From Armillaria gallica (lineage: Eukaryota > Basidiomycota > Agaricomycetes > Agaricales > Physalacriaceae): a stretch of 64,000 bases of DNA. A program made the translations under genes and the position numbers. Under the pieces are notes generated by a model that worked only from the letters and a program-made list of their open reading frames with translations, ran no database searches and was not told the DNA's origin. Where the stretch lies: assembly GCA_037576215.1 (NCBI GenBank), contig JBANDB010000003.1, forward strand, positions 5,828,001 to 5,892,000, read 5' to 3'. Positions 34,585-45,276 of the stretch are shown here, one piece after another. Each line of letters begins with the position of its first letter. Position 1 is the stretch's first letter.

Positions 34585-36542
34585 ATGCCATTGATAAGGA
34601 ACGGAAGGACAGGCCCCGGGGCGCCTAAGGCTAAAGGGACGCGGGCCAAGTCAGGCTGTTATACGTGCAGAATCCGGCGCAAGGTAGGCGCTTTACTTTG
34701 ATTTCATGGGATCCAGCTCAGTTGGGCTGTTCTCTCTTGCTGTTTGTTCCTTCGTGACCGCAATATCCAACCTTATCCTCGATATGTGGCGCACCTCAGA
34801 AATGCGATGAGGCTCGCGACGACAACGGCCATTGCCGCACCTGTGTTCGTCTGAAGGTCCAATGCCTTGGATTTGGCGACAAACGGCCAAAATGGCTCTC
34901 CAAGGTCCTTATTTCCTCGATTTTCGTTATTGTGGCGCTGACCGCCTAATTACAGGGGAAATGTGATGAAATTTTATCAAAAATCAAGCGTTTTCTTGCC
35001 GGCGGTTCGGTTCTGTCACCCGAAGCCTCCTACCTGATTTTGCGCGATGGCGACTCGGAAGCTTCCTCTTCTCCGGGTGACCCACTTGAACCCTATGATG
35101 TTGGCTTTTTCCCCTACGAAGAGTTGGTTGTGGATGACTTTGGCCCAGGGCCAGTGGAGTTGGAGGGTTTTATAAGGACATGGAGCCGAGGCAGTGAGTC
35201 ATTTCATTATTCGCAGATCTCGTGTGATCATTTATTTAATTTATCCAGGACAAGATCTCTTGTTACCCCAGTCTCCATCACTCTCTTACAACGCTTCCAC
35301 AATACCCTACGACTTGGATCTTGAGAATCTTTACGGTAAGCACGCACCGATTTCATGCTAGTACTCGATCTGAAAACGATTCTAGTTCCCCCAAACCTAC
35401 CTCCCTTCAGTATCATGGACATCGAATCCACATTGATCGACGTCGAACTCGATAGACGCTATACCGATATGGTCGTTGGCATGCAATACCAATTTTCCGA
35501 TGAAGGGACGCGCACCGAAATTCTGCACTCCATCCAGAGTCCCGGACGCCACCAAGCGTCAACTCGCCTTCTGGCTTTCATTCACGAACGGCGCCACTCA
35601 TCTCCATTGTCCATCGCTTTAGACGATGAATTTGCCCAATCACGCTACTCCGAACTTATGGCAGCTCTCAATGACCCCCGTTCTTACGACGACGACCAAG
35701 CAATGGCCTCATTGACCATGATATCCACTCTCCTCTTCGACGGTGGAAGGGGTAACTGGCAACTTTGGTTGAACATGGTGGCCAAATACGCGCATATCCT
35801 GCTCGGTACATCTCCACAGCTTGCCCTCATGCGTTGCAACAAGAAGCAAGCTTTCCTCATCAAAGCATGCATTTGGTTCGACGTTCTCGCGTCTGTGACG
35901 ACTCAGACAGAGCCCAGCTTCCTCCATGTCACTCGGGCATTGTTCTCACCGTCTGCCAGTGGCATCTCAGATATCAACAATCCCGATAGTGACATGATGA
36001 CGGTGATGGGATGTGAGAGCCGCGTTGTTTGGGCTCTAGCAGAGGTGTCGGCACTAGCTGCTTGGAAACAGCAAGAAATCGACGAAGGCAGGCTCAGCAC
36101 TATGAAACTGGTTCAACGAGCTGAGCCGATCTTCCAATGCCTCAACGAACCGCTGAACGCATGCGGCCATCCTGATTCACGGAACCTGTGCTCGGAGGTG
36201 TTCCGGATGGCCGCGAGGGTCTATTTGCTCTCCGTCCTGAATGGGGATTTCCCGAATGCCGAGGACTTGAAGAAGGCTGTGCGGGAGGCAGTTCAACTGA
36301 TGGCAGACGCGGACAATGCGGTGGTCAGAAGCACGGTGTTTGCGTTCTTCGTGTGTGGATGTCTGACGAATGACGAGGGGCTGAGGGGGATCCTGTGCGA
36401 CCAACTAAGGAGAGAAGGAAGTGTTGGGAATTGTGCTGCAGTTCTCGAGTTGTTGGAGCAGGTATGCACAGATCAGAGAGGGAAGCAGGAACCTGTCCCT
36501 TGGAGGCAGGCCCTGAGGAAAGGCAACCTACTGCTGGTGTGA
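34585..36542 (+). CDS. Zn(II)2Cys6 fungal transcription factor with Fungal_trans_2-like region
   Basis: Five exons: 34585-34683, 34800-34904, 34956-35193, 35249-35335, 35386-36542, with GT-AG introns of 50-116 nt, encode 561 residues. The binuclear zinc cluster lies at residues 25-55: C25-x2-C28-x6-C35-x9-C45-x2-C48-x6-C55, split by intron 1 between RIRRK and KCDEA, with a basic stretch between C28 and C35. After a linker rich in acidic residues (about 85-130), residues from about 180 on form a helical region (FLIKACIWFDVLASV, AEVSALAAWKQ) typical of the Fungal_trans_2 family of such regulators. It is nuclear and DNA-binding by family; targets unknown. It is the only single-copy gene between the two arrays, so regulation of the SDR genes is possible but only positional inference. 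Confidence 0.92.
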
Positions 36543-38652
36543 CCTCCTTCCGTTTGTCGAGTTTTTTTATCTTGGATATCAACGTAATGTATACCTCGGA
36601 TTTAGTATAGCGCTTTGTATAGTCATGTTGTGTAGTTTTCTTGCTTTGCTTTGTTTTTCTTGCTTCGTTATTCCGAGTCCTATGTATATAGGATTACTCG
36701 GTTATTATGCGATCCTGTAAGACCCGTGGGAATTTTCTATTCGACCTATCTTATCTTGCGGGATTTGCCGTTCTTATCTTTTGACCCCGATGATGCGTCG
36801 GTTATTATGCGATCCTGTATTCGACCTATCTTATCTTGCGGGATTTGCCGATCTTATCTCTTGACCTCAATGATGCGATTCTACTCAGAATTTCTGTTCA
36901 CCTATATCTTGTCTTCGCTTCCTGGTTCTTATCTGTCTTATCTCTATGTCTGGGCCAAATACCAATCCTGTTCCCTTACACCTATTATCTTTCCTTTGCT
37001 TATCTTTGTCATATGCGATGCGCCGTTTTCCCTTCCGGTTTATCTGTTCTTTCCGAGTCCTATGTATATAGGATTACTCGGTTATAATGCTGTCCTGAAC
37101 GATCCGTGGGAAAATTCTATTCGACCTATCTTATCTTTCCGGAGATTGCCGAGCTTATCGTATTCGATGCCGATTTTTCCAACTCTGCTTCTTCGCTTAT
37201 TTTCCTCTCGTATTCTGCCTTACTGTCCTGATTACGACTTCTCCGCATTCTTGAATGCCTTTCTTTTCTCTCTGCAATATTCCTTCTCTTTCAATTATTC
37301 TTTCTGGCTCATTTTCATTTTTCCTGATCGGTTCACCGATTCTCATCTCCGTGTTTCTCTTCTAGCTAGCGGGCACTCTCCATCATCCATCTGACGCTAC
37401 TTCTTTTGCTCTTCCTCACCGAACTCTAAGCTTAGGTTGGCACTCTACAAATTTTGTCAGTGCTTTCCTCAATGTAGGCGATGCTATCCGGGTGGACGTC
37501 TTAGGTATGTCTTGGCTCAATAGGGCGCTTATTTCATACTTGACTCTGGCGCGAGGTCTGACGTATTGTTTTGGCGACTTGATAGATTCGTTGCGCTGAA
37601 AATTCTCCAGCTGCTTCCTCGGGCGAAGTCCCATCAGCGTTTCTTCTGATGCCGTGGTCGATATCAGTGATGGTAACGGTTTCACTGAGAAATCCTGGTT
37701 CATATCGCATGCTCCCTACGATTGGCTTACGAGTGTGCTGTCTTGGGAAGTAACCTGGCGGAGTTTGGCTTTTGTGCTCCAAAGTGACCGCCGCTGCGAA
37801 CGTCACCTCATCGATACTTTTACCCTTGTTGCGGCCATGGGTCGACTCCCACACTTATGATTCGTCGTTGAATATGAGTGTCCATGTGTAAGGGATTACG
37901 TCGACTTGAGATGAAGAAATGTCAGCGTCAGGCTATTCTGTTTTCCGTGTTGACCTTCATATTGATGTCTTTGGTGTTTGGGTCATTGGTGGTACAGCAA
38001 TCTGAGCAGGTGCAGGATTCATCTCTGAGTGTACTTCTCCACTTGCCTCTAGGTGTAATTTTTTTTGGAATTGTAAATCTAATTTCCCCCCCCCCTGAAT
38101 ATTCAAAATGTGCGTTTCCATCTGTCCTACGATATCGTTGACATCTCCTGATGCTCACCTGCGACCTTTCAATACATCACAAGCCCCTCATGTATAGAAT
38201 AAACATAGGACTCGGTAATGCCATGCAGATGCGATGGCCCTCACCCGACTGGTAGTCGTAGATGACTGGTTGTAAATAAATAGCAGTATACAGGACATTC
38301 GTTGTCTCGCATGGATGTGTGCCGCTAATGCGTTGTCCCCAAGTTTACCCAATAACGTAGAGATTGGATAAATGAGGAATTTCTGGCACTACACCGGGTG
38401 TGTATCTGCGTCTAAGATGTAGATGAGGCGTTTACCTTAGGGCGGCAGTATTTGTTTACCGAAAACTCTCCGTATCAGGGCTGCCGTGAGACTATAGCCT
38501 TGCAGCGTGTTCATCGCGAGGTAACAAGCGCCATGTTCTGAAGCAGTCACAGAAATAATGGAGATTGACAAACAAGCCACTGTCATAGTCTTCGTCGTAT
38601 TCTACAAAGAAAGGAGAGACTGATGGTGGTTACACAAAGACGCAAAGAATAC
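36543..38652. other. Pyrimidine-rich, repeat-bearing region without a supported gene
   Basis: 36.6-37.4 kb is T/C-rich and carries three degenerate direct repeats. A 247-codon frame over 36,651-37,394 is an artefact of that composition. Two - strand frames (37,416-37,703 and 37,534-37,854) lack good starts. 38,570-38,646 is a relic of the SDR/DUF6534 convergent spacer. Confidence 0.5.
36665..37160 (+). repeat. Three degenerate direct repeats, two with a hairpin
   Basis: Units at about 36,665-36,785, 36,795-36,870 and 37,045-37,160 share CGGTTATTATGCGATCCTGT and ATTCGACCTATCTTATCTT. Units 1 and 3 begin with the same 29-nt inverted repeat at 36,673-36,701 and 37,053-37,081: arms CCGAGTCCTAT and ATAGG-ATT-ACTCGG. 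Confidence 0.7.
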
Positions 38653-39050
38653 GGTGCTGTATGTTGAATCTAGTCTTGCTTCAACGTGCGCATCGTTCTT
38701 TTCTTCAAATTGTTGCAAGAGCTCTAATACGATTTGGCTAAGTCTTTACGGCGTCATCTGCGTGCAGACGTTTTATATATCACGTCCAACCGGAGTCGAT
38801 CTGACGGCTGCCACGCTGTGAAATTGCTTGTCTTCATTCTTTTGTAAGTTTCACTACTCTGGCCAACTCCCCAGTAGCAGGACTCATCTCAATTGTAACT
38901 TGAATATTTCTATTCCTATCTTGCCGAGCACGCTCTCATCGTGCTCATAAGCAGGACCAGATACCGCACATCAGTGCCTCATGTTCGCAGGAATGTATCG
39001 CGTCTTAATTACTGACTATGCCAATTCGGCTGCGCTTCCCATAGGAGGAA
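38653..39050 (+). pseudogene. D0: DUF6534 fragment
   Basis: It starts inside exon 1 (ESSLAST, then a GTGCGC donor), passes through the LYGVICVQTFYI exon (shifted and altered: CACGTCCAACCGGAGTCG), the small exon and the CLMFAGMYRVLITDYAN exon, then stops abruptly at 39,050 where S6 begins. It has neither promoter, start codon nor C-terminal half. It is most like D2 in sequence. Confidence 0.75.
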
Positions 39051-39453
39051 CAAACGTTCTGCCGATTCCTTTGCAGAACAAGGATCTTTGAGGTCGACTT
39101 CATGCCAGATGACTTCCCCGAGACCAGGTTCACGTCCCTCTTCGTTAAGTCTGTCGGCAGCTTATTTCGCTCTGTTCTCATCTCGAGCGGCCATATACAC
39201 CTAAGAAGTAGTGTTATGATTTCACGTATTTCATATGCGTCTGGTAATCAATCGCCTTTGCCCCCATCCTGGACAAAAGCCGCAATACGGCGAAACCAAT
39301 ACCTCCGTTGTGAGCACGATTCGAACTCATTCAAGTAGCGGTGTAAAATGGGAAGATAATTGTACCTAGAGCCGATTACTATCACAGCCATTCCAGAAAG
39401 CCTGGTCATTACGATCATGATCGGATTTTGAACGTTATTGGAGCCGCGCCCAC
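39051..39453 (-). pseudogene. S6: SDR 5' fragment
   Basis: Exons 1-3 only. The start position is GTG (39,451-39,453), exon 3 carries the same GCGAAATAA stop as S2 and S9, and the gene ends at 39,051 inside exon 3, fused to D0. It still sits in the divergent position relative to D3. Confidence 0.8.
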
Positions 39454-40154
39454 AAGACAATATCACAGAAGGATGATCAGGGTACCAAATCCCTGAACAT
39501 CACATTCGCTATCAGGAGTGATCAGTCAATTAGTACCAATCCGTCGACTTTCCCAAGTCTTGAGCGGGTGGGGTGGTGACAGGTGGTAATCAAGCGTGAT
39601 ACTTATTTAAAGCTAACTTGTTACCGGCAAACGCCGAGCCCATTTCCTACTATTTCCTGTCGTTCAAGGACCATGGCCATGGGCTTCCACTATACCGCCT
39701 GCAGGCTGTATGTATGGTCTTTAACGTTCAATGCCGTGTCACTGCTCGCGTCATGCTGCCAATGGCGATGGCACCGGTATCTCGCACAACAGAAGAAAAC
39801 GTATATGGCGGCATGGCCGTGGGACTTGAACACATGCCACATTACCGTAATGAAAACCAGAAATCCGCGTCTACGTAAGATCTTTGCCTGACGCCCTGCC
39901 CTAGGTATGTACTTGTTGGCCTTCGTTGACAAGAGTCGTGATGGACAGTGACACGAGGGCTGGAATCACTGTCAATCTGGCTCAGTTGCGTGATCATCAT
40001 CAACAGTTTTATTTATACACGAGCTAATCTCATGTTTGATCACACGCCTGTCATTCGCCTAGCACAATTAAATACTGAAGAAGAAAAAAAACAGTCCTTA
40101 CAAACAATCACCTCTACATTCTACCAATCCGTGTACACCGTTTACTTCAAAATC
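39454..40154. promoter_or_regulatory. Divergent promoter region S6/D3
   Basis: 701 bp. It contains the conserved GATACCGGTGCC-type core (inverted relative to 4.9 kb) and a TTATTTATAC block at about 40,009-40,018, about 140 bp before the D3 ATG, matching the AT block near 4,710 of D1. Confidence 0.5.
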
Positions 40155-42136
40155 ATGGCATCTGTACCAGCAGGTCAACCTACTAAACTTCCAGCTTTCG
40201 ACAATACTCTGGGAGCTCTCTACATTGGGTCTAGTCTTGCCACAACGTGCGTACTCATTTTGTCCTCAAATTATCGCAAGAAACTTAATGGCATTCGACC
40301 AAGTCTGTACGGTGTCATCTGTGCGCAGATTTTCTTGTACATCACTTCCAACCGAGCTCGGTTCGACAGCTGGGCAATGAAGTTGCTTGTCTTCATTCTT
40401 TTGTAAGTCACGTAGTCAGGACTCAACAGCAGCAAGGCTCATCTTAACCGTAGTGTGAGTACCTCTATTCCCATCTCGTTGAGCACACTTGATGATGTTG
40501 CTAAATAGGGACTAGACACCACACAGCAGTGCCTCATGCTGGCGGGAATGTATCGTTTTTTGATTACTGACTATGCCAATCCGGATGTCTTTTCAACAGG
40601 ACTACCGAGTAGCGGCCTTGGGTGAGCATGTCTCTCTTATACTCGTATGTGCGATTCTCACCAATAGATGAATAGCTTTATCACCTATGTGAGTTCAAAT
40701 GACAATTTCGGACCCTCGTGGCTAAGTTAACACGTATTCAACAGGACGAGGCAATCGTTGCAGTGAGTTCTCGTTTTCTCTCTCTTTTCTTTAAGACCGC
40801 CTATTGGATTAGATTTGCTCCATTCTTCTGGTACAGCTGTAAGGAAGCATACTTCTTGATGAACGTCGAAATGACAATGGTTTGTAGGTTCTTCTGTTGG
40901 CGTATATGGACTTTCAGCGCCTCTTCGCTGCACCTCCACGTCCGAATCGCAATTATCGCTGTCGTGGTGGGTCCTTCGGCTGTGTACGCCTTGTGCCTTC
41001 CTTACGATCGGTCATAGGTCTCATTGGCGTTCCTTAACTTTGGTTAGTGGAACAAGACTGCTGTCATCTTACTTGGGCTTAGTACGAGACACATTTCAAC
41101 TCACAGCCTCATATATTTGAATTTTGTACGCCTATACATTCGTGACAACTCAATATCGCTAATCATGCCCCGTAGGTCTGTCGATCTTTGGTTTCAGGGA
41201 CCACTTATTTACCGGCCCGGGCCATGTACCCGACTTGACTGTGGGTCACTTCATTTGTAACGAAGGTCCGGCTGATGGACAACACATCAGCTCTCATGGA
41301 AAATTTCCGGCGCGAGTGGAATTGCCTTTGACGTCATCACGACTATGGCGATGAGTAGAACTCGTTCTCTCTCTATAATTATATAGTCATTGATGATCTC
41401 ATTTGACCTTTTTGAAGCTCTGAGTCTTTACCGTTGGCGATCACTGACGATGAAAAGGTCCGTAGTCGGCTTCGCTTACTCCTGCTATATCACGGAACTA
41501 ATGGATGTCTATTTTGTTACAGGAGTAATCATGTTATTGTCATGCTCATAGTACTCATTGTCAATACGAACCTCATCACGACGTTAGTTTCTTTCGCGCC
41601 ATCTTCAAGTATCTATGACTGAGATTCTACAAAAGACTCCTTTCAATAGGTGCACTCATTACTGTAAGGCCATCCGACCACATTGGTTCACACACTTGAC
41701 GGATCCTCATTAGTACCTGGTGCTCCCTAATGGGACGATATATGGAGGACTCTACCTCCTTCTTTATAAGTGTATCTCTCTCTCTTTAACGGTTTTGCAT
41801 ACTTATTGACTCGTATTCGACCTTGTAGCTTATCTCAATTCGTTTCTGGCGATGTAAGTGATTTTCGCTCTCAACTCAAGCTCAGCTTACCACATCTCTG
41901 TTTCCCTAGTCTCAATTCCCGAGAATTCCTTCGAGAGAAGATGGATCACCAGTCACAGCCAGGACAATCATCTATTCCAGATTTTGCAGCCCACACTGTA
42001 TGCACAGTTATAACCTCATTATGTGTGCATCGGGCTGAGATTTCGCTGGTAGAATACTGATGCCACATCGACCACTGACGAACAGTTTGACTTGTCGCTG
42101 ATCGCTGCCGTCGGTAGTTCGGCGTCCAAAGTGTGA
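40155..42136 (+). CDS. D3: DUF6534-like multi-pass membrane protein, possibly a pseudogene
   Basis: Exon 1 is 40155-40246, exon 2 40304-40402, a probable small exon 40433-40454 and exon 4 40509-40621; the junction AC|T gives LATTLYGVICAQIFLYI. Later segments: CRFFCWRIWTFS, MKR|SNHVIVMLIVLIVNTNLITT, then SS|ALIT|YLVLPNGTIYGGLYLLL, AYLNS- or SYLNSFLAI|LNSREFLREKMD, and a hydrophilic tail ending SSASKV before TGA 42134-42136. This order of helices fits DUF6534. After NFG comes TAG (near 41,042), where D2/D4 have CAG. The TAG lies within GGTTAGTGG, which could be a donor for a 40-nt intron ending CTTAG, so loss of function is not certain. Confidence 0.6.
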
Positions 42137-42438
42137 AGGATGTTTTTAAGATTTTTGGGCAAGGCAGAGCGAGCAGAGAGTTTGTGCTTGCTATAGGTAG
42201 TCATCATCGTGATTTATGACACACTAGGCAACGGAGGTGAGGTGGAACCGGAAGGTTCTCGAGCTTAAAGCGCACATTGGCACGAGGTAAGAAACTGATC
42301 TGACTGAAAGTAACAACAACTCGACAAACCGCTGCCATAATCTTCGTCGTATTCTGCAAGAAAGGTATGACCGACTGCGGTTACACAAAAGATGTAACGA
42401 AGATTGGGAAAAGAGAAGAATCAGAAGAGAAATCATTG
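42137..42438. other. Convergent spacer D3/S7
   Basis: 302 bp, inverted homologue of 2,293-2,600. Confidence 0.5.
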
Positions 42439-43848
42439 CTAAACCCCAATGCTCTGCAAGAACTCCTCGGTGAACTCCATTAGCTTGCCTTGCCTGTATT
42501 CGGCCAAAGCGATGGGCACCCGCGGCACCGCTATGTTCGTAGGATAGATATAGGCGCCCGGGAATATTTCGGGATCATCGCGAGGCGCGCAAGCTGCAAA
42601 GACTGACGTACATGCCCCTGTTGTCTGAGGATGCATGAGCAGACCTACTAACCCGATCCAAAATGAAGGATACGTGAGGGAGTAGAGCGGACGGATAGCG
42701 CCATCCTGAAAGGTGCTTTATAAGTCATCGTCATGGGATGAGGAAGAAGAACGAACACTTAGTATGATACCAGGCTGCATGATCATTACCAAGACGTTGG
42801 AACGTCGTTCGGAAAGACGCCGTCCCAAGTTATTCGTCCATAGATGCAAGGCGAGTTTCGAGTATACTGTCGAGATATTAATAGGATACGGAAGCGCTTG
42901 AGAACAAGGCGCTTACCATAATGTTGCAAGGATGGCAATAAATACCCTTTGAATAGGTGGTTCCAAGCCTCTTTGGAACCATATTCCAGATATTTCGCAT
43001 AGCGGTATCCATCCGATCCAATCTGTGTACATAAGTGATTCGATTTTCATAAACATACAAAAAGGCTGATGGATCAGACTCACATTGATTATGCGCACGT
43101 CGGCTCCGTCAAACGATGCTGTCGATTCGAAAAGTAGAAGGAGGGTTTTCGTAAATATGTAAGGCCCTAAATAGCTGAGAGCCAGTGTCAGGATCGACGT
43201 CGAGTGACCAAGGTCAATAGAAATGTGAACTTGATTGCCATGCTCTCTTCAATGTCGTCCGCATTCAGCACTTGAACATTTCCAAAGGCCAGTATCCTAG
43301 AGCGTACCATAAAATTACTACCTGGGTGGATAAAAATAGTAATCACAGACAGTCCCGGGTTATTTACGGAAGTGTATATCAGCTGCAGACATCACAACCG
43401 GATATTTCGCAGACTCACCCAAGATATCAAGTTTTCTTTCTCGAGAAATGAAATGTTCTGCCGATTCCTTTGCAGAACGAGGATCTTTGAGGTCAAGGTC
43501 ATGCCAGATGACTTCCCCGAGACCGGGTTCGCGTCCCTCTTCGTCAAGTCTTTCTATAGCTTCTTTCGCTCTGTTCTCATCTCGAGCAGCCATATACACC
43601 TGAAAAGAAGCGTTAACATTCCGAGTATTTCAACTGCATTCAGTGAGCAATCGCCTTTGCACCCATCCTCGACAAGTACTGCAACGTGGCAAAGCCTATT
43701 CCCCTACTGTTGAGTGCGAGGAACTTAGCCAATTAGTGGTGTAAAACGGGAAGATAATCATACCTGGAGCCGGTCACTATGACAACTTCCCAGCTAAACT
43801 AGGAGGGTCCTCCACAGGATTGAAAGATTTCGATGGACCGCCGCCCAT
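42439..43848 (-). pseudogene. S7: SDR pseudogene
   Basis: Nine exons are recognisable and several are intact (exon 6 NYLGPYIFTKTLL, exon 8 with TGG, YVYSK catalytic motif). The ATG at 43,848 is present, but exon 1 has lost a base (GGGAAGTTGTCATAG against GGGAAAGTGGTCATAG in S1), giving a frameshift and stop. The intron 3 acceptor is CTTCCG instead of CTTCAG, and NNAA has become NNPG. It is the inverted counterpart of S1, including the upstream 100 bp. Confidence 0.75.
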
Positions 43849-44049
43849 TATGCACTTGGCGAAGATGATGAATAGAGGTTACCTGGAGACGTAATATTTA
43901 GCTACTTCCCGGAGGTCGAGATGATCACCGGGGAATTCTATGCTGCCGATCCGCAGCAGAGACCACTCACATAGGGGAGCGAGGATAATAGTCCGCTAAA
44001 AGAGAAAAGAGATCGACGAGCTCTTACAACCGACGGTGTATTTCTGTCA

Positions 44050-44643
44050 ATGTTCATTTGAGGGTTCCCGAGATCGGTTATCCTAGAGAGGCACGGAAAC
44101 ATGTTCACTATGGGGAACAACCGTGGTCATGGACTAACTGAGCTGCATTGTTAACTAGAGGGTCGAACTGTGAGCGCATGGATTGATGAGAAGAACGCGT
44201 GCACACAAACTTAGAATATCGAGTCTGCTCTCGCGATAAATGAAACGTTCCGCTGATTCCTTCGCAGTACGGGGGTCTTTGAGGTCCAGTTCATGCCAGA
44301 CGACTTTTCCTAGACCAGGCTCACGTCCTTCCTTTTCTACTCGCTCCAGAGCTTTCCTTGTCATATCTTCGTCCGGAACAGCCATATATACCTTAAACAG
44401 ACAGAACCCAAGCCATCATACACACGCCCCGGAGAAATCTAAAAATCTAAAAATACCTTTGCCCCCATCCTTGACAAGTGCTGTAAACTAGCAAGCCCTA
44501 TGCCGCTACTACAAACTGTGAGATGGACTAGTTGTCCAACCAGGAAGTATAGCCTACCTAGAACCAGTTACAATCGCAACCTTTCCCGAAAGACTTGGCA
44601 GATCCTGCACCGGGTTGAACGTTGTTGAGGGAGCTGCGCCCAT
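44050..44643 (-). pseudogene. S8: SDR 5' fragment of the S3-S5 subgroup
   Basis: It has ATG at 44,643 with exons 1-4 and the start of exon 5 (ITDLGNPQMNID), then unrelated sequence. Exon 3 reads MAVPDEDMTRKALERVEKEG and is intact. The remaining exons are missing. It lies head to tail with S7 and divergent from D4. Confidence 0.75.
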
Positions 44644-45276
44644 GAGACTCGAGAACGAACTTACAGACAAATGATGAGGTGAACGATGGCCGTCTTTGAG
44701 GTGATCAGGGCAGTAACCAAATACCGTAATATCACAAAATCACTTTCAGTGCCGAAGCACGGAAACACGACCGTGCTCGGTTGATTTTCCCAAGCCGTTG
44801 AGCCAATTGCGAGGACGGGACGGTGATCAAGAGGTGATGCCTATTTATAGCCAACTTGTGGGCAGTTTGCGGCGTCGGCGATCGCCGGTTCTCAGGGTGC
44901 CCAACAATCTTCCCGCCATTCAAAGGAGTATGCAATTCCAGAACTTGTATTGCCCGCTTTGCATGGTACTTCCGCCATATGTATGATGCCGGTACTCTCG
45001 AACACCGTGGCCGAACCCAATGCCTGCTTGCATCATGTTTCCTGCTCATGATGGCACCGGTATCTCAACAAAAAACAGAGGTATACAGTGATACGACGGC
45101 GCCCATTTTCACTTCTCTACCCGACCCAGTTACACGCTAGTCTCATACGTTTGATCACAAGTGACCACGTCGGTTCTCCGAGTACCGCTATAGCATACCG
45201 AAGAAAAGCACTTATAAATGAAAGGGTCTTTCAAAGCCATTCTAGAACCAATCCTTCTTACGCTGAGCGTCAAATC
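44644..45276. promoter_or_regulatory. Divergent promoter region S8/D4
   Basis: 633 bp, of the same type as 8,980-9,590 (D2/S3) and as 31.47-31.83 kb upstream of S5. It includes the CGCAATTGGCTC-type block in inverted orientation near 44,800. Confidence 0.5.

Noticed and set aside
36651..37394. 247-codon frame on the + strand
   Set aside because: Composition is T/C-rich, the peptide is a string of S, L, F, Y and P with no domain, and it covers internal direct repeats and hairpins.
37416..37854. Two overlapping - strand frames of 95 and 106 codons
   Set aside because: The longer frame begins at a GTG, they overlap in different frames, and no family is recognised.
40033..40154. N-terminal extension of D3 starting MFDHTPVIRL
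   Set aside because: The frame relation to MASVPAG differs between copies (D1 is in another frame), and family members begin close to the DNTLGALYI segment.
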